Of a DNA stretch of 64,000 nucleotides, positions 19,601-27,553 are shown one piece after another. The position numbers and the translations under genes were made by a program. The notes under the pieces are model-generated. The model was not told the DNA's origin. It saw nothing but the letters and a program-made list of their open reading frames with translations, and searched no databases. Origin of the DNA: Gracilimonas sp040877545 (GTDB lineage: Bacteria > Bacteroidota > Rhodothermia > Balneolales > Balneolaceae). Positions within the stretch are counted from its first letter, which is position 1, and every line of letters starts with the position of its first letter. The stretch covers positions 133,538 through 197,537 of the forward strand of contig JBBDNN010000106.1 of the NCBI GenBank assembly GCA_040877545.1, given 5' to 3'.

Positions 19601-20341
19601 GGTGATTTTGCCAATGGAGCGCAAGTTATAATTGATCAGTTTATTGCTTCCAGTGAGGCGAAATGGGGGCAAAAATCAGCCGTGGTTTTAAATCTCCCTC
19701 ATGCCTATGAAGGCCAGGGGCCGGAACATTCTTCGGCCAGGCTTGAGCGTTTTCTTCAGCTTTGTGCTGAGGATAATATGCAAGTGATGAATGTAACTTC
19801 CCCTGCTCAATATTATCATATGCTTCGCCGTCAGGCACTTCAAGGAAATAAAAAACCGGCAGTGCTCATGACACCAAAAAGCTTACTTCGTCACCCTTTG
19901 GCTACTTCAAATACTGAAGATCTGGCAAATGGTGAATTTAAGCCTTTCATTTTGGATAAGGAACTTACAGATCCTAAAAAGTTAAAGCGGCTGGTAATTT
20001 GCTCAGGCAAGGTTTATTACGATTTGGTGAAGTATCGCAACGAAAAGGAAATCGACAATGTAGCCATCGCCCGCCTGGAACAGTTTTATCCTTTTGCTAA
20101 TGATGAAATTAAAGAGCAATTGAAGGATTTTTCAAGCGTGAAGGATATTGTTTGGTGCCAGGAAGAACCTAAAAACATGGGTGCGTGGTTCTTTGTAGCC
20201 CCGCGTTTTGTGGAGCTCCTGCAAAATAAACAGAAAATTCGTTACATCGGCCGGCAAGCATCTGCATCTCCTGCAGCAGGACAGAAAAAAATTCATGCAG
20301 CTGAGCAAAAGAAGTTAATGGAAGATGCGCTGGAGGTTTAA
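16676..20341 (+). CDS. Fused E2-E1 2-oxoglutarate dehydrogenase / decarboxylase (KGD/OdhA-type)
   Basis: The frame is open from 16616, but family members start near SLEAVFGPNSALVEELYEQ, so TTG 16676 with an upstream AAGAGG is the likely start (1221 aa). Order: a short E1 N-terminal helix region; an Ala/Pro/Lys-rich linker; an E2 succinyltransferase catalytic domain (about 100-340) ending in YDHRVIQGAESG; then a full E1 domain with HRGRLNMLVN (about 542) and the TPP-binding GDAAFAGQG (about 642). No lipoyl domain is present. This is the architecture of mycobacterial Kgd and corynebacterial OdhA, which borrow lipoyl domains from another E2. The E2 motif has Gln where ordinary E2s have Asp (HRVxDG), again as in that family. 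Function: 2-oxoglutarate to succinyl-CoA in the TCA cycle. Confidence 0.93.
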   Translation: MKSLEAVFGPNSALVEELYEQYKSSPDSVPAHWKRYFDDLEGKPVEEAQAPDPEIERQRKALEQAGNGKQAEITKEAPKKEAPKKKEAQAPKNASLEKIKGVATKIVENMDESLEVPTATSLRVLPAKMMVEDRTIINRHLLQRNDPKASFTHFIAWAIIRALKEYPNINNSYLYKDDAHFKVIPDSVNLGVAVDLQSKDGSRNLVVPNIKGVDKMTFKEFLYAYAELIEKARTGSLQIDDFQGTTISITNPGTLGTISSVPRLMQKQGAIIATGAIDYPAEYRAMSKDVLNQLGVSKVMTVTCTYDHRVIQGAESGSFLSKVDQLLSGQEDFYDEIFADLDIPYAPIPYGEDNYAGPFAGGINTLEQDRRAVGVWRLINMYRMRGHVLADLDPLGDKPGYNPELDLDYYGLSLWDLDREFYCGGLGGKDKAPLREIIKLLRDTYCGNIGAEYMHLLDMDERQWLRETMESTGNNAQLNKDDKREILHKLNQAMAFEEFLHKKYIGHKRFSLEGADTLIPMIHFMLEKAGIHDIEKIFLGMAHRGRLNMLVNIMNKPYHRVFAEFEGNIDPDSIQGSGDVKYHLGAKGKHKAANGNEIEMQLMPNPSHLEAVDPVVEGAARALQDHHEKEDAAKRILPVLMHGDAAFAGQGVVAETLNMSQLEGYSTGGTIHIIINNQIGFTTLPKDGRSTEYASDLAKMILAPIFHVNGDTPEAAVHAIQMAVEYRQKFGKDVIIDLIGYRKHGHNEGDEPAFTQPGMYKEINDHPPVRDIYTENLVKNDELTKEETQQIFDEFDQLLQEAFEDAKKAPNVEVTDNLIDRLETPQEKWNKYPDTTYPSEELKDIAVKLNTVPKDFDANPKLLKQLAKRTEIVNNNEKKIDWGFAELLAFGSLLKTGTTIRLTGQDVERGTFSHRHAVLHGTETNQKFIPLNNLSDDQARFHVHNSLLSEFAALGFEFGYSSENLKALVIWEAQFGDFANGAQVIIDQFIASSEAKWGQKSAVVLNLPHAYEGQGPEHSSARLERFLQLCAEDNMQVMNVTSPAQYYHMLRRQALQGNKKPAVLMTPKSLLRHPLATSNTEDLANGEFKPFILDKELTDPKKLKRLVICSGKVYYDLVKYRNEKEIDNVAIARLEQFYPFANDEIKEQLKDFSSVKDIVWCQEEPKNMGAWFFVAPRFVELLQNKQKIRYIGRQASASPAAGQKKIHAAEQKKLMEDALEV

Positions 20342-20652
20342 TCCGAAATAATTCAAGAAACTCAAATCCTCATCGATGGAACTTTTCCAAAGGTAATGCG
20401 AAAACAGGTTTGATAACTACCTGGATTTAACTTTGAAAGTTTAACCCAAGGGCAAAATTCTCTATTCTATTCTGCTTTTCCAAGTCCATCGAAACATTCT
20501 TTTGGAAGAACGGAGTGAGAAATCCATCACCCATCGGCTAAGATTTTGCACCAGAAAAACCAGTGGTCACTTTAAGTCTCTTATTCAGAAACCTGTATTC
20601 TGATTTCTAATCTATTATATTCCTCCAATTAAAATCTTACAAAACGGGGAAT
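20342..20652. other. Intergenic region without a recognisable gene
   Basis: No coding frame or RNA gene is visible here. There are only weak inverted repeats: TCGATGGA near 20375 against TCCATCGA about 100 bases on, and a short AACTTT/AAAGTT palindrome. The stretch reading GAACGGAGTGAGAAATCC has the look of dispersed intergenic repeats in this group, but a second copy is not present in the window. The promoter of the amidohydrolase gene should lie near its right end. Confidence 0.4.
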
Positions 20653-21939
20653 ATGAATATTAAAGCCACATTACTACTTAGTATCACTCTTCTTCTGGGG
20701 GTCTCCACCGCTACCGCTCAGAAAACAATAATTCATGCCGGATCATTAATAGATGGAATTTCTGATGACGTTCAAAGCGAAGTCAGTATTATCATTGAAG
20801 ATGAAAAAATAACATCTGTTGAAAATGGATATGCATCCGTTGGTGAAAATGACAGGTTTATTGATCTGAGAGACAAAACAGTGATGCCGGGTTTAATTGA
20901 TTTACACGTGCATCTTGAAAGTGAAACCAGCCCAACTAAATACATGGAAGCTTTCACTTTTAATGATGCAGACATGGCCTTTCGATCCTCACAATTTGCT
21001 AAAAGAACATTAATGGCAGGTTTTACTACAGTGAGAGAACTCGGTGGTTCAGGTGTCAACATTTCTCTAAGAAATGCAATAAGGAATGGCGTAGCAGAAG
21101 GCCCACGAATTATTACTGTTGGGAAATCTCTTGCTACAACCGGCGGACATGCTGATCCCACCAACGGATGGAGAAAAAATCTTATGGGTGATCCGGGACC
21201 CGCTGATGGTGTGATTAATGGTGCAGCAGATGCCCGGCAAGCTGTTCGCCAACGCTATAAGAATGGTGCAGATCATATTAAAATTACAGCTACAGGAGGT
21301 GTATTAAGTGTGGCAAAATCCGGAGATGCTCCCCAGTTTTTTACGGATGAATTGGAAGCCATTGTTCAAACTGCTAAAGATTACGGAATGCATGTGGCCG
21401 CACATGCTCATGGTGCCGAAGGAATGAAACGCGCAGTTGAAGCCGGAGTATTAACGATTGAACATGGTACAAAAATGACTACCGAGGTGATGGATTTGAT
21501 GATTGAAAAAGAAGCCTACTATATTCCCACTATCACTGCCGGAAAATGGGTGGCCGAAAAAGCAAAAGAAGATGGTTATTATCCCGAACTAGTAGTTCCT
21601 AAAGCCCTGGAAATCGGACCTATGATCCAGAATGCTTTTGCCGATGCCTATAAACGTGGTGTGAAAATTGGTTTTGGGACAGATGCAGGAGTTTTCCCAC
21701 ATGGATTAAATGGCAGGGAATTCGGCTTTATGACGGAAGCGGGAATGCCGGCAATGGAGGCTATCAAAAGTGCAACAATTACAGCTGCTGAAATACTGGG
21801 ACTTCAAAAGGATATTGGAAGCATTGAAGCCAATAAATACGCTGACATAATAGCCGTAGGTAATAATCCCCTGCAGGATATCCACACGATGGAAAATGTT
21901 TCTTTTGTAATGAAAGAAGGTGTTGTTTATAAAAACTAA
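20653..21939 (+). CDS. Secreted metal-dependent amidohydrolase (imidazolonepropionase/prolidase-like)
   Basis: The 428-residue protein has a signal peptide ending TATAQ, so it is exported. The amidohydrolase metal ligands are visible: DLHVHLES, the carbamylated-Lys region DHIKITATGG, HVAAHAHGAEG, IEHGTKM, and the metal-binding Asp in FGTDAGVFPHG. The sequence resembles the amidohydrolase branch that includes Xaa-Pro dipeptidases and other peptide-clearing enzymes of Bacteroidota and Proteobacteria. The exact substrate (dipeptide, imidazolone or lactam) cannot be told. It stands alone with 150 bases downstream before the next gene. Confidence 0.9.
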   Translation: MNIKATLLLSITLLLGVSTATAQKTIIHAGSLIDGISDDVQSEVSIIIEDEKITSVENGYASVGENDRFIDLRDKTVMPGLIDLHVHLESETSPTKYMEAFTFNDADMAFRSSQFAKRTLMAGFTTVRELGGSGVNISLRNAIRNGVAEGPRIITVGKSLATTGGHADPTNGWRKNLMGDPGPADGVINGAADARQAVRQRYKNGADHIKITATGGVLSVAKSGDAPQFFTDELEAIVQTAKDYGMHVAAHAHGAEGMKRAVEAGVLTIEHGTKMTTEVMDLMIEKEAYYIPTITAGKWVAEKAKEDGYYPELVVPKALEIGPMIQNAFADAYKRGVKIGFGTDAGVFPHGLNGREFGFMTEAGMPAMEAIKSATITAAEILGLQKDIGSIEANKYADIIAVGNNPLQDIHTMENVSFVMKEGVVYKN

Positions 21940-22090
21940 GCTTTTCGATATTTTAATCCATCAGTAGTTTAGCATTTGGAATTTTTTATGAACCTGTAAT
22001 CATTCGGTAGGTTTCGCAGCATTATTTCAGGAACTTACCGGCGCTGCTATTTATAGCTCCTTTAAAAATTTATAAGAAAACCTACATATT

Positions 22091-22681
22091 ATGTCCAAAC
22101 CAAAATCGGCTGAAGAGTATATTAACAAACACCCTGAGTGGAGGGAAAACCTGGAACTATTCAGAGAAATCCTGTTAGATACCGAGCTTACAGAGCATAT
22201 AAAGTGGGGTATTCCTTACTATACAATAAAAAATAAAAATGTGTTAGGTTTTGCTGCTTTTAAAAAGCATGTCGCAATTTGGTTTGTAAATGGCGTCTTC
22301 TTGGATGATCCGAATAATCTGTTGGTAAATGCTCAGGAAGGAGTTACCAAGGCAGTCAGGCAGCTCCGGTATAATTCAGGCGAAAAACCAGATAAAAAAG
22401 TGATAAAGAATTTTGTTGAGCAGGCTATTGCTAATCAAAAAGCCGGCAAGGAAGTGAAGCCTGAGAAAAAAGAAACTCTTCAAATCCCCCCTGAATTAAA
22501 AGCTGCTTTTTCTGAACATTCGGGTTTGGAAAAAAGCTTTAACTCCTTCACTGCATACAAAAAAAGAGAATTTGCAGATTATATTTCTGAAGCCAAACAA
22601 GCTGCCACAAAAGAAAGAAGATTAGCTAAGATTATCCCACTTATGCAGGAGGGAATTGGATTGCATGACAAGTATAGATAA
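22091..22681 (+). CDS. YdeI family protein (DUF1801 + YdeI/OmpD-associated)
   Basis: The 196-residue protein has an N-terminal DUF1801 fold (LTEHIKWGIPYYTIKNKNVLGF, here in two parts: LTEHIKWGIPYY and TIKNKNVLGFAAFKKH). It ends in the C-terminal YdeI helix bundle (FNSFTAYKKREFADYISEAK, then KERRLAKIIPLMQEG). E. coli YdeI is linked to resistance to polymyxin and host peptides, but the mechanism is unknown and most relatives are uncharacterised. Its 3' end lies very near or overlaps the GNAT gene start, so the two are probably co-transcribed. Confidence 0.85.
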   Translation: MSKPKSAEEYINKHPEWRENLELFREILLDTELTEHIKWGIPYYTIKNKNVLGFAAFKKHVAIWFVNGVFLDDPNNLLVNAQEGVTKAVRQLRYNSGEKPDKKVIKNFVEQAIANQKAGKEVKPEKKETLQIPPELKAAFSEHSGLEKSFNSFTAYKKREFADYISEAKQAATKERRLAKIIPLMQEGIGLHDKYR

Positions 22682-23210
22682 TGAGGCAACAATGGCTGCT
22701 ATCCAAATGACAGGGAATATAAAATTTCGTCCTTTGAAGGCAAGAGATTGGGAAGCTGTCTCCAAAATATACCGGCAAGGTATAGAAACAGGAATAGCAA
22801 CTTTTGAACAGGCGGTACCCGACTGGAAAGGTTGGAATAAAAGCCACATGAAATCCTGCCGGTTGATTGCTGAAGTGGATAATGAAATTGCAGGATGGGG
22901 AGCTTTAACTGCCGTTTCGAGCCGGTGCGTGTATGCGGGAGTTGCCGAAGTGAGTGTGTATGTTTCTAAAGATCACCGAGGACAAAAAATTGGAAGTAAA
23001 CTGCTTGAGCAATTGATTCAGGCTAGCGAGAAGGAAGGAATATGGACGTTAGAAGCCGGAATTATTCCCGAAAATAAGTCGAGTATAAAAATTCATGAAG
23101 TTCTTGGATTTCGAAAAATCGGTTACCGGGAAAAAATTGGCCGATTAAATGGAAAATGGCAGGATACTGTTCTGTATGAACGAAGAAGTAAAATTGTAGG
23201 GAAAGACTAA
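22665..23210 (+). CDS. GNAT acetyltransferase, phosphinothricin N-acetyltransferase-like
   Basis: The conserved domain begins at IKFRPLKARDWEAVSKIYRQ, the start of the phosphinothricin acetyltransferase (PAT/YncA) branch of GNAT. The acetyl-CoA motif DHRGQKIGSKLLEQLI and the family's C-terminal LGFRKIGYREKIGRLNGKW...DTVLYER are present. Relatives acetylate methionine sulfone/sulfoximine or phosphinothricin. ATG 22665 overlaps the YdeI stop; ATG 22692, with TGAGG just ahead of it, and ATG 22707 are equally reasonable and give a protein closer to the usual ~170 residues. Probably in one transcript with the YdeI-like gene. Confidence 0.88.
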   Translation: MTSIDNEATMAAIQMTGNIKFRPLKARDWEAVSKIYRQGIETGIATFEQAVPDWKGWNKSHMKSCRLIAEVDNEIAGWGALTAVSSRCVYAGVAEVSVYVSKDHRGQKIGSKLLEQLIQASEKEGIWTLEAGIIPENKSSIKIHEVLGFRKIGYREKIGRLNGKWQDTVLYERRSKIVGKD

Positions 23211-23299
23211 GAAGCATTTTGTGAGGTAACATTTATTACCTTATATAATATCTCCATTTCAGCAATCGTCTGAACCTCGTAATACACATAAATATCAAA

Positions 23300-23815
23300 A
23301 TGAAAGCAGCTGATCTCAAACGAATTCAGGAACCTTTAAAAGAGAAGTATAAAACAAATCCAGAGTCTGCCGTCGTTACCCTGAAAGCAAAAGCCCGCAT
23401 TGGTGAAGGTATTACTTGTAAGGTGGAGACCGGAAAAGCTATGGCAGAGGCCGGCTTACATCCCGCTACCGGTGGAGATGGATTAATGGTTTGCTCCGGG
23501 GATATGCTGCTTGAATCTCTGGCTGCCTGTGCCGGCGTTACTTTAGGTGCCGTGGCAACTGCCATCAACTTTGATTTGAAAGATGCTTCTGTTTTTGTGG
23601 AAGGAGATTTGGATTTCAGAGGCACCTTATCAGTTTCAAGAGAAGCTCCCGTCGGATTCAAAGACATTCGCCTTAGCTTTGAGCTTGAAACCGGTGAAAC
23701 TCAGGAAAAGATTGACAAGTTGATTAAATTAACAGAAAGATTTTGCGTGGTATATCAAACCCTTTCTTCAGCAAATCAAATTCAAACTTCTGTTCAAAGT
23801 AGCAGGAAAAATTAA
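23300..23815 (+). CDS. OsmC family peroxiredoxin-like protein
   Basis: The 171-residue protein has the OsmC fold order, with GGDGLMVCSGDMLLESLAAC in the middle and the second region LTERFCVVYQTL near the end. Both contain the pair of Cys residues (in AACAGVTLGA and RFCVV) that reduce organic hydroperoxides in OsmC/Ohr proteins. Its stop TAA shares its last base with the ATG of the NYN gene (TAATG), so translation is probably coupled. An inverted repeat AGGTAA-N6-TTACCT lies at 23224-23241 upstream. Confidence 0.88.
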   Translation: MKAADLKRIQEPLKEKYKTNPESAVVTLKAKARIGEGITCKVETGKAMAEAGLHPATGGDGLMVCSGDMLLESLAACAGVTLGAVATAINFDLKDASVFVEGDLDFRGTLSVSREAPVGFKDIRLSFELETGETQEKIDKLIKLTERFCVVYQTLSSANQIQTSVQSSRKN

Positions 23816-24567
23816 TGGCATTACCTATGGAAAATGATATCCGACTTGCCGTTCTCATTGATGGTGATAATATCCCCTCAACCCATGTAAAGGAAATGAT
23901 GGAGGAAATTGCCAAGTATGGAAATCCTACTATTAAACGAATTTATGGTGATTGGACCAATCCTCATGTGGCGCGGTGGAAAAATATAATGCTCGAAAAT
24001 GCCATCACCCCTATTCAGCAATATGGATATACCACTGGAAAAAACTCCACTGATTCGGCATTGATAATTGATGCTATGGATATACTGTACTCGAAAAAAG
24101 TGGATGGTTTTTGTCTGGTGTCAAGTGATAGTGATTTCACAAAACTGGCCTTGAGATTGCGGGAAGCCGGATTGAAAGTAATAGGAATAGGCGAACGAAA
24201 AACACCAAATCCTTTTATAGTAGCCTGCGATCGTTTTATCTATATCGAAATTTTGAAGAACAGGTCGGATGGTGAAGCGGACACTTCAAAAGGAAAAAGC
24301 TCGCGCAAGGAAAGTGTAGATAAGATCAATCCAAAAATCATTAACCTGATAGCTTCTACTATTTCTGATCTTGAAGATGAAGACGGATGGGCTTATTTGG
24401 GTGATGTGGGTAATCTGCTCCAAAAAAAACAACCCAATTTTGATTCCCGAAACTACGGTTTTCAAAAACTAACACCACTGATAAAATCTATCGATAAGTT
24501 TGAGATTGATCGCCGTGAACATGGGAAGGGAAATCATCGGCTGGTGTATGTGAGGAATAAGGAGTGA
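23815..24567 (+). CDS. NYN (LabA/PIN-like) nuclease-domain protein with C-terminal OST-HTH/LOTUS domain
   Basis: The N-terminal ~140 residues form a NYN/DUF88 domain. It has the acidic active-site pattern AVLIDGDNIP, the central GKNSTDSALIIDAMDILY and CLVSSDSDFTKLALRLRE, all features of predicted Mg2+-dependent RNases. A Ser/Lys-rich linker leads to a C-terminal OST-HTH/LOTUS-like domain (about residues 170-248), containing WAYLGDVGNLLQKKQPNFD and ending HRLVYVRN. LOTUS domains are thought to bind RNA. The start at 23815 overlaps the OsmC stop by one base; ATG 23827 (MENDIRLAV) is an alternative. The RNA target is unknown. Confidence 0.9.
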   Translation: MALPMENDIRLAVLIDGDNIPSTHVKEMMEEIAKYGNPTIKRIYGDWTNPHVARWKNIMLENAITPIQQYGYTTGKNSTDSALIIDAMDILYSKKVDGFCLVSSDSDFTKLALRLREAGLKVIGIGERKTPNPFIVACDRFIYIEILKNRSDGEADTSKGKSSRKESVDKINPKIINLIASTISDLEDEDGWAYLGDVGNLLQKKQPNFDSRNYGFQKLTPLIKSIDKFEIDRREHGKGNHRLVYVRNKE

Positions 24568-24715
24568 ACAGGCCTGGGAATGACTTTGTGGGGGCTTGGC
24601 AAGTAAAAACCGCCACATATAAATCCCGCTCCTCCTTAAAAAATCAGAACTTTGGATTGGGAATAATGCTTCTATTTATGTAGATATATAAGGAACCCTA
24701 AAATAGTAAAGCATT

Positions 24716-25015
24716 ATGACGACCATCAAAAACATTCTAGATCAACTAAAAACTTCGGACAAACCGGTAGCAAAATCATTTCATACCGGCGATCATTTTA
24801 AAGTGTTGATTTTTGGATTTAATAAAGGAATGAAGCTTCAGGATCATAAAGCTCATCACCCCACGAAGTTGCTGGTTATATCGGGAGAAGTAATTTATCA
24901 TCAGGAAAAAAAGGAAACGAGGCTGAAAAAATTTGATGAAGTTGATATTCCTGCAGAAGTCAGCCACTCGGTAGGTGCACTGGAAGACAGCCTGATTATA
25001 CTTACCCAAGGGTAA
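24716..25015 (+). CDS. Small cupin-domain protein
   Basis: The 99-residue single-domain protein has a cupin pattern: MKLQDHKAHHPTKLLVISGE (first motif) and DEVDIPAEVSHSVGALED (second motif, with the HS metal-ligand region). Such stand-alone cupins are often metal-binding, with unclear function. It ends 5 bases from the 3' end of the convergent erythromycin-esterase gene, with no room for a terminator between them. Confidence 0.82.
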   Translation: MTTIKNILDQLKTSDKPVAKSFHTGDHFKVLIFGFNKGMKLQDHKAHHPTKLLVISGEVIYHQEKKETRLKKFDEVDIPAEVSHSVGALEDSLIILTQG

Positions 25016-25020
25016 AGTTC

Positions 25021-26352
25021 TTAATAGTTCCAGGGATATGTCTGCGGCAATTCTTTGCTTTCTGGAGTTATATGCAATGGATGCAATGCCGTGGTTAACT
25101 TCAGGAATTGGAAGGTATCATAACGATCCGGTAAAATACTTGGCACATAATTGCCGAAAGATTCACGATCGGGATGATATACCACGCCAATAGCTCTATG
25201 ATCTATTTCTTTTTTGAGCGGCTCAAAGTTATTGATTCTGTTGAGAAAGAGAATTTGATTTTCTTTATCCATTCCAAATAAAAGTTGTTCCCAGCTATCC
25301 TCCGCAGCTTTGGGCATCTGCATCTCTTCCATTGGGGCACCCCATCTTCTTCCGGCAATTACACTACCGCTATAGCTGCCAAAACCATGCAAATGACATT
25401 TATCCAGTCCATATTTCTCACGGACTAGCTGCCCAATATTCACCATATTTTCGCTGTGCATATCTGTGTAGCGGGCATCTCCGATATGAGTATTATGCGC
25501 CCATATAACCGCTTTGGCACCCGGCCCATGATAATCCAACAATCGATCCAGCGTTTGCGCCATGTGCCGGTCACGAACATTCCATGATTGTGCACTACTG
25601 CTTACCATTGCCCGGTAATATTTTTCAGCATTTACAGCAACCGTGGCATTCTGCTCTGTATTCAAAGAGGCTTCCGGATCCGTATTATATTGGGTAGCTT
25701 TTCTGCGGATATCCGCCAAAAGATCTACTACCTCCTCTTGGCAATTTTCGTCTACCATTCTTGTGGCACTCGCGTATGCCTGACCTTCTCCTTTTCTATA
25801 AGGTTCAAAACATCGAAAAGCTGCTTTTGCTTTTTCCAGTCCGCCGGGATCATTTTTTTCAAGGTAATTTATAATCGCATCAAGTGATTGCCATAAGCTG
25901 TAAACATCCAGCCCATAGAAACCTTTTCTTTTGTGCGATGACAATTCTTTATTATGATTTTTCAGCCATTCAATAAAAGCCACGACTTCCCAGTTCGCCC
26001 ACATCCAGGTTGGCCACCTTTCGAAGTTCTTAACCACATCCTGACCTTCTTTTTCAGCATTTTCATAGCCCTTCACAAAACGATTAATTTTATAACAATC
26101 GGGCCAATCGCCTTCAACCCCAATAAAGTTGAAACCTTTTTCCTGCATTAACCTTTTGGTGATCTGTGTTCGCCAGGTATAGTATTCATGGGTTCCATGA
26201 GAAGCTTCACCCAAAAGGACAATTTTTGCATTTCCCATTTCCTCGATCAGAGAATCAAGGTCATGTGAATTTTCCACTTCTACAGAAACACCAGCCAAAA
26301 CATCTTGGATATCCTGTTTCACTTCGGTACTCTCTAAAAAAGGTGCGCTCAT
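25021..26352 (-). CDS. Erythromycin esterase family protein
   Basis: ATG 26352 (MSAPFLES) is chosen, since a purine-rich GAAGAGAG sits just upstream; the frame extends to 26415 but the extra 21 residues look non-homologous. The 443-residue protein carries the Ere family motifs LLGEASHGTHEYY, with the catalytic-type His, and FIGVEGDWPD, and the later WAHNTHIGDARYTDM. EreA/EreB hydrolyse the macrolide lactone, but most family members of this kind (succinoglycan-biosynthesis-like hydrolases) have no shown macrolide activity. Resistance is therefore not claimed. It is 99 bases downstream of the DUF2267 gene. Confidence 0.85.
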   Translation of the reverse strand: MSAPFLESTEVKQDIQDVLAGVSVEVENSHDLDSLIEEMGNAKIVLLGEASHGTHEYYTWRTQITKRLMQEKGFNFIGVEGDWPDCYKINRFVKGYENAEKEGQDVVKNFERWPTWMWANWEVVAFIEWLKNHNKELSSHKRKGFYGLDVYSLWQSLDAIINYLEKNDPGGLEKAKAAFRCFEPYRKGEGQAYASATRMVDENCQEEVVDLLADIRRKATQYNTDPEASLNTEQNATVAVNAEKYYRAMVSSSAQSWNVRDRHMAQTLDRLLDYHGPGAKAVIWAHNTHIGDARYTDMHSENMVNIGQLVREKYGLDKCHLHGFGSYSGSVIAGRRWGAPMEEMQMPKAAEDSWEQLLFGMDKENQILFLNRINNFEPLKKEIDHRAIGVVYHPDRESFGNYVPSILPDRYDTFQFLKLTTALHPLHITPESKELPQTYPWNY

Positions 26353-26451
26353 CTCTCTTCTCTTTGTTATTAAAAAAAATTCATAGCCGTACCTCAAACA
26401 ATCTACTGCTATCATTTTAAGCAGCAGGTGTAAAAAATCCGATCGAAAAGA

Positions 26452-26898
26452 TTAAGGCATCACTGCTTTTACTTCTTGTGGAAGCTGGCCTTTTATCTGT
26501 TCCAGGTGGCTTTCGGTTAAGTAGCGGCTAAGAGAATCTATCGTGATAGTGATAATTTCATCTGTATGCAGGCTCCAATTAAATTCTGCTTCACCATACT
26601 TATTCTGATGTGCTTTTACCTGGGTTTTCATCTGCTCTATAGTCTCATAATCCAGCGGGGGTTTCTCATGATATTTCCACCCCATCGTGTACATTCCTTT
26701 TAGAATCATTGGCAGGGAAGAAATTATATCCAACGATTCTGACATGTGAATGCGATCTCTGATGGTATGCATTACCGACCGCCATATTATTAGCACTCTT
26801 TTTTGCTCGGTTGGATGTCCCAGATCGCTAGCTAATTTATTTATATAATCATGCACTTCGTGTACATATTTCTCTAAACCAAGTTTTGTGGGTTCCAT
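26452..26898 (-). CDS. DUF2267 domain protein
   Basis: The 148-residue helical protein matches the DUF2267 pattern: EYVHEVHDYINKLASDLGHP and KRVLIIWRSVMHTIRDRI, followed by SLPMILKGMYTMGWKY. The family is of unknown function and is often found near stress-related hydrolases and phosphoribosyltransferases. GAGAGAGATT precedes the ATG. It is divergent from the NTF2-like gene and probably co-transcribed with the esterase-family gene downstream. Confidence 0.85.
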   Translation of the reverse strand: MEPTKLGLEKYVHEVHDYINKLASDLGHPTEQKRVLIIWRSVMHTIRDRIHMSESLDIISSLPMILKGMYTMGWKYHEKPPLDYETIEQMKTQVKAHQNKYGEAEFNWSLHTDEIITITIDSLSRYLTESHLEQIKGQLPQEVKAVMP

Positions 26899-27110
26899 AA
26901 TCTCTCTCGTTATTTTTCATTTTAGGTATCTCTCTTATGGGCGTAACAACTAAGAATGTTTTACCATTTCGGAATAATATCCATTTTTTTCCAGGATATT
27001 TTTGCCAACAGAATAGCCTTTTTGGTTATACCCTTGAACATTTATGATGTAAGCATAGTTAGCTATTAACAGGAACTTGAAAATTAATCTGAAAAATTTA
27101 AAAAACCATC

Positions 27111-27461
27111 ATGCCACATCGCTCTACGGAAGAAGTTTTTCTTGATCATCTGGAGCTTGCACAAAACGGAGATGTAGAAACTGATCTTCATCGAAATTTT
27201 GCAGAAGAATGTGTCTTATTAACCACATACGGCATATTTAGCGGATTTGATGGTATACGTGATGCTGCTAATTTGCTTCAAAAACAAATAGGAGATACCA
27301 CTTATGAATATCACCAAAAAATATTTCATGGTGAGATAGCTTTTCTGGAGTGGTCGGCAAAAAGCGAGCAAGCATCTATTGATGACGGTGCAGATTCATT
27401 CCTGATCCGTAATGGCCGAATTGAGGTAATGACTATTCATTATTCTGTAGTTGAAATTTAA
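27111..27461 (+). CDS. SnoaL/NTF2-like small protein
   Basis: The 116-residue protein reads as an NTF2-like cone fold: an N-terminal helix (VFLDHLELAQNGDVETDLHRNF), then strands including CVLLTTYGIFSGFDGIRDA, FLEWSAKSE and the C-terminal MTIHYSVVEI. The G..G..GI segment after the first strands is typical of SnoaL-like polyketide-cyclase/nuclear-transport-factor-2 proteins. Substrate unknown; many act as small hydrolases, cyclases or ligand-binding proteins. It precedes the ArsR-SRPBCC cluster by 92 bases, which contain that cluster's own promoter. Confidence 0.75.
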   Translation: MPHRSTEEVFLDHLELAQNGDVETDLHRNFAEECVLLTTYGIFSGFDGIRDAANLLQKQIGDTTYEYHQKIFHGEIAFLEWSAKSEQASIDDGADSFLIRNGRIEVMTIHYSVVEI

Positions 27462-27488
27462 AATTTAGTCTTACACGTGAAAATTAAT

Positions 27489-27520
27489 TTGCGTAACAAT
27501 TACGTCACATTTATATTTGT
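27489..27520 (+). promoter_or_regulatory. Bacteroidota-type promoter of the ArsR-SRPBCC operon
   Basis: TTTG (27489-27492) is followed after exactly 20 bases by TATATTTG (27513-27520), a full match to TTTG-N19-21-TAnnTTTG. This is the clearest promoter in the window. It lies 33 bases before the ATG of the ArsR-type regulator and is overlapped by two inverted repeats. Confidence 0.72.
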
Positions 27521-27536
27521 AACCAAACCGTTACAT
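27493..27536. promoter_or_regulatory. Two inverted repeats, candidate ArsR-type operators
   Basis: CGTAA-caa-TTACG (27493-27505) sits in the promoter spacer, and TGTAAC-caaacc-GTTACA (27519-27536) overlaps the end of the -7 element and the likely transcription start. Both contain GTAA/TTAC half sites. Their placement is what is expected for autorepression by the regulator encoded next. Confidence 0.55.
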
Positions 27537-27553
27537 AATTTAATTCTTATTGA

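Noticed and set aside
25021..26352. Macrolide resistance gene
   Set aside because: The protein belongs to the erythromycin esterase superfamily, but most members of this type have no shown macrolide activity and nothing nearby suggests a resistance element.
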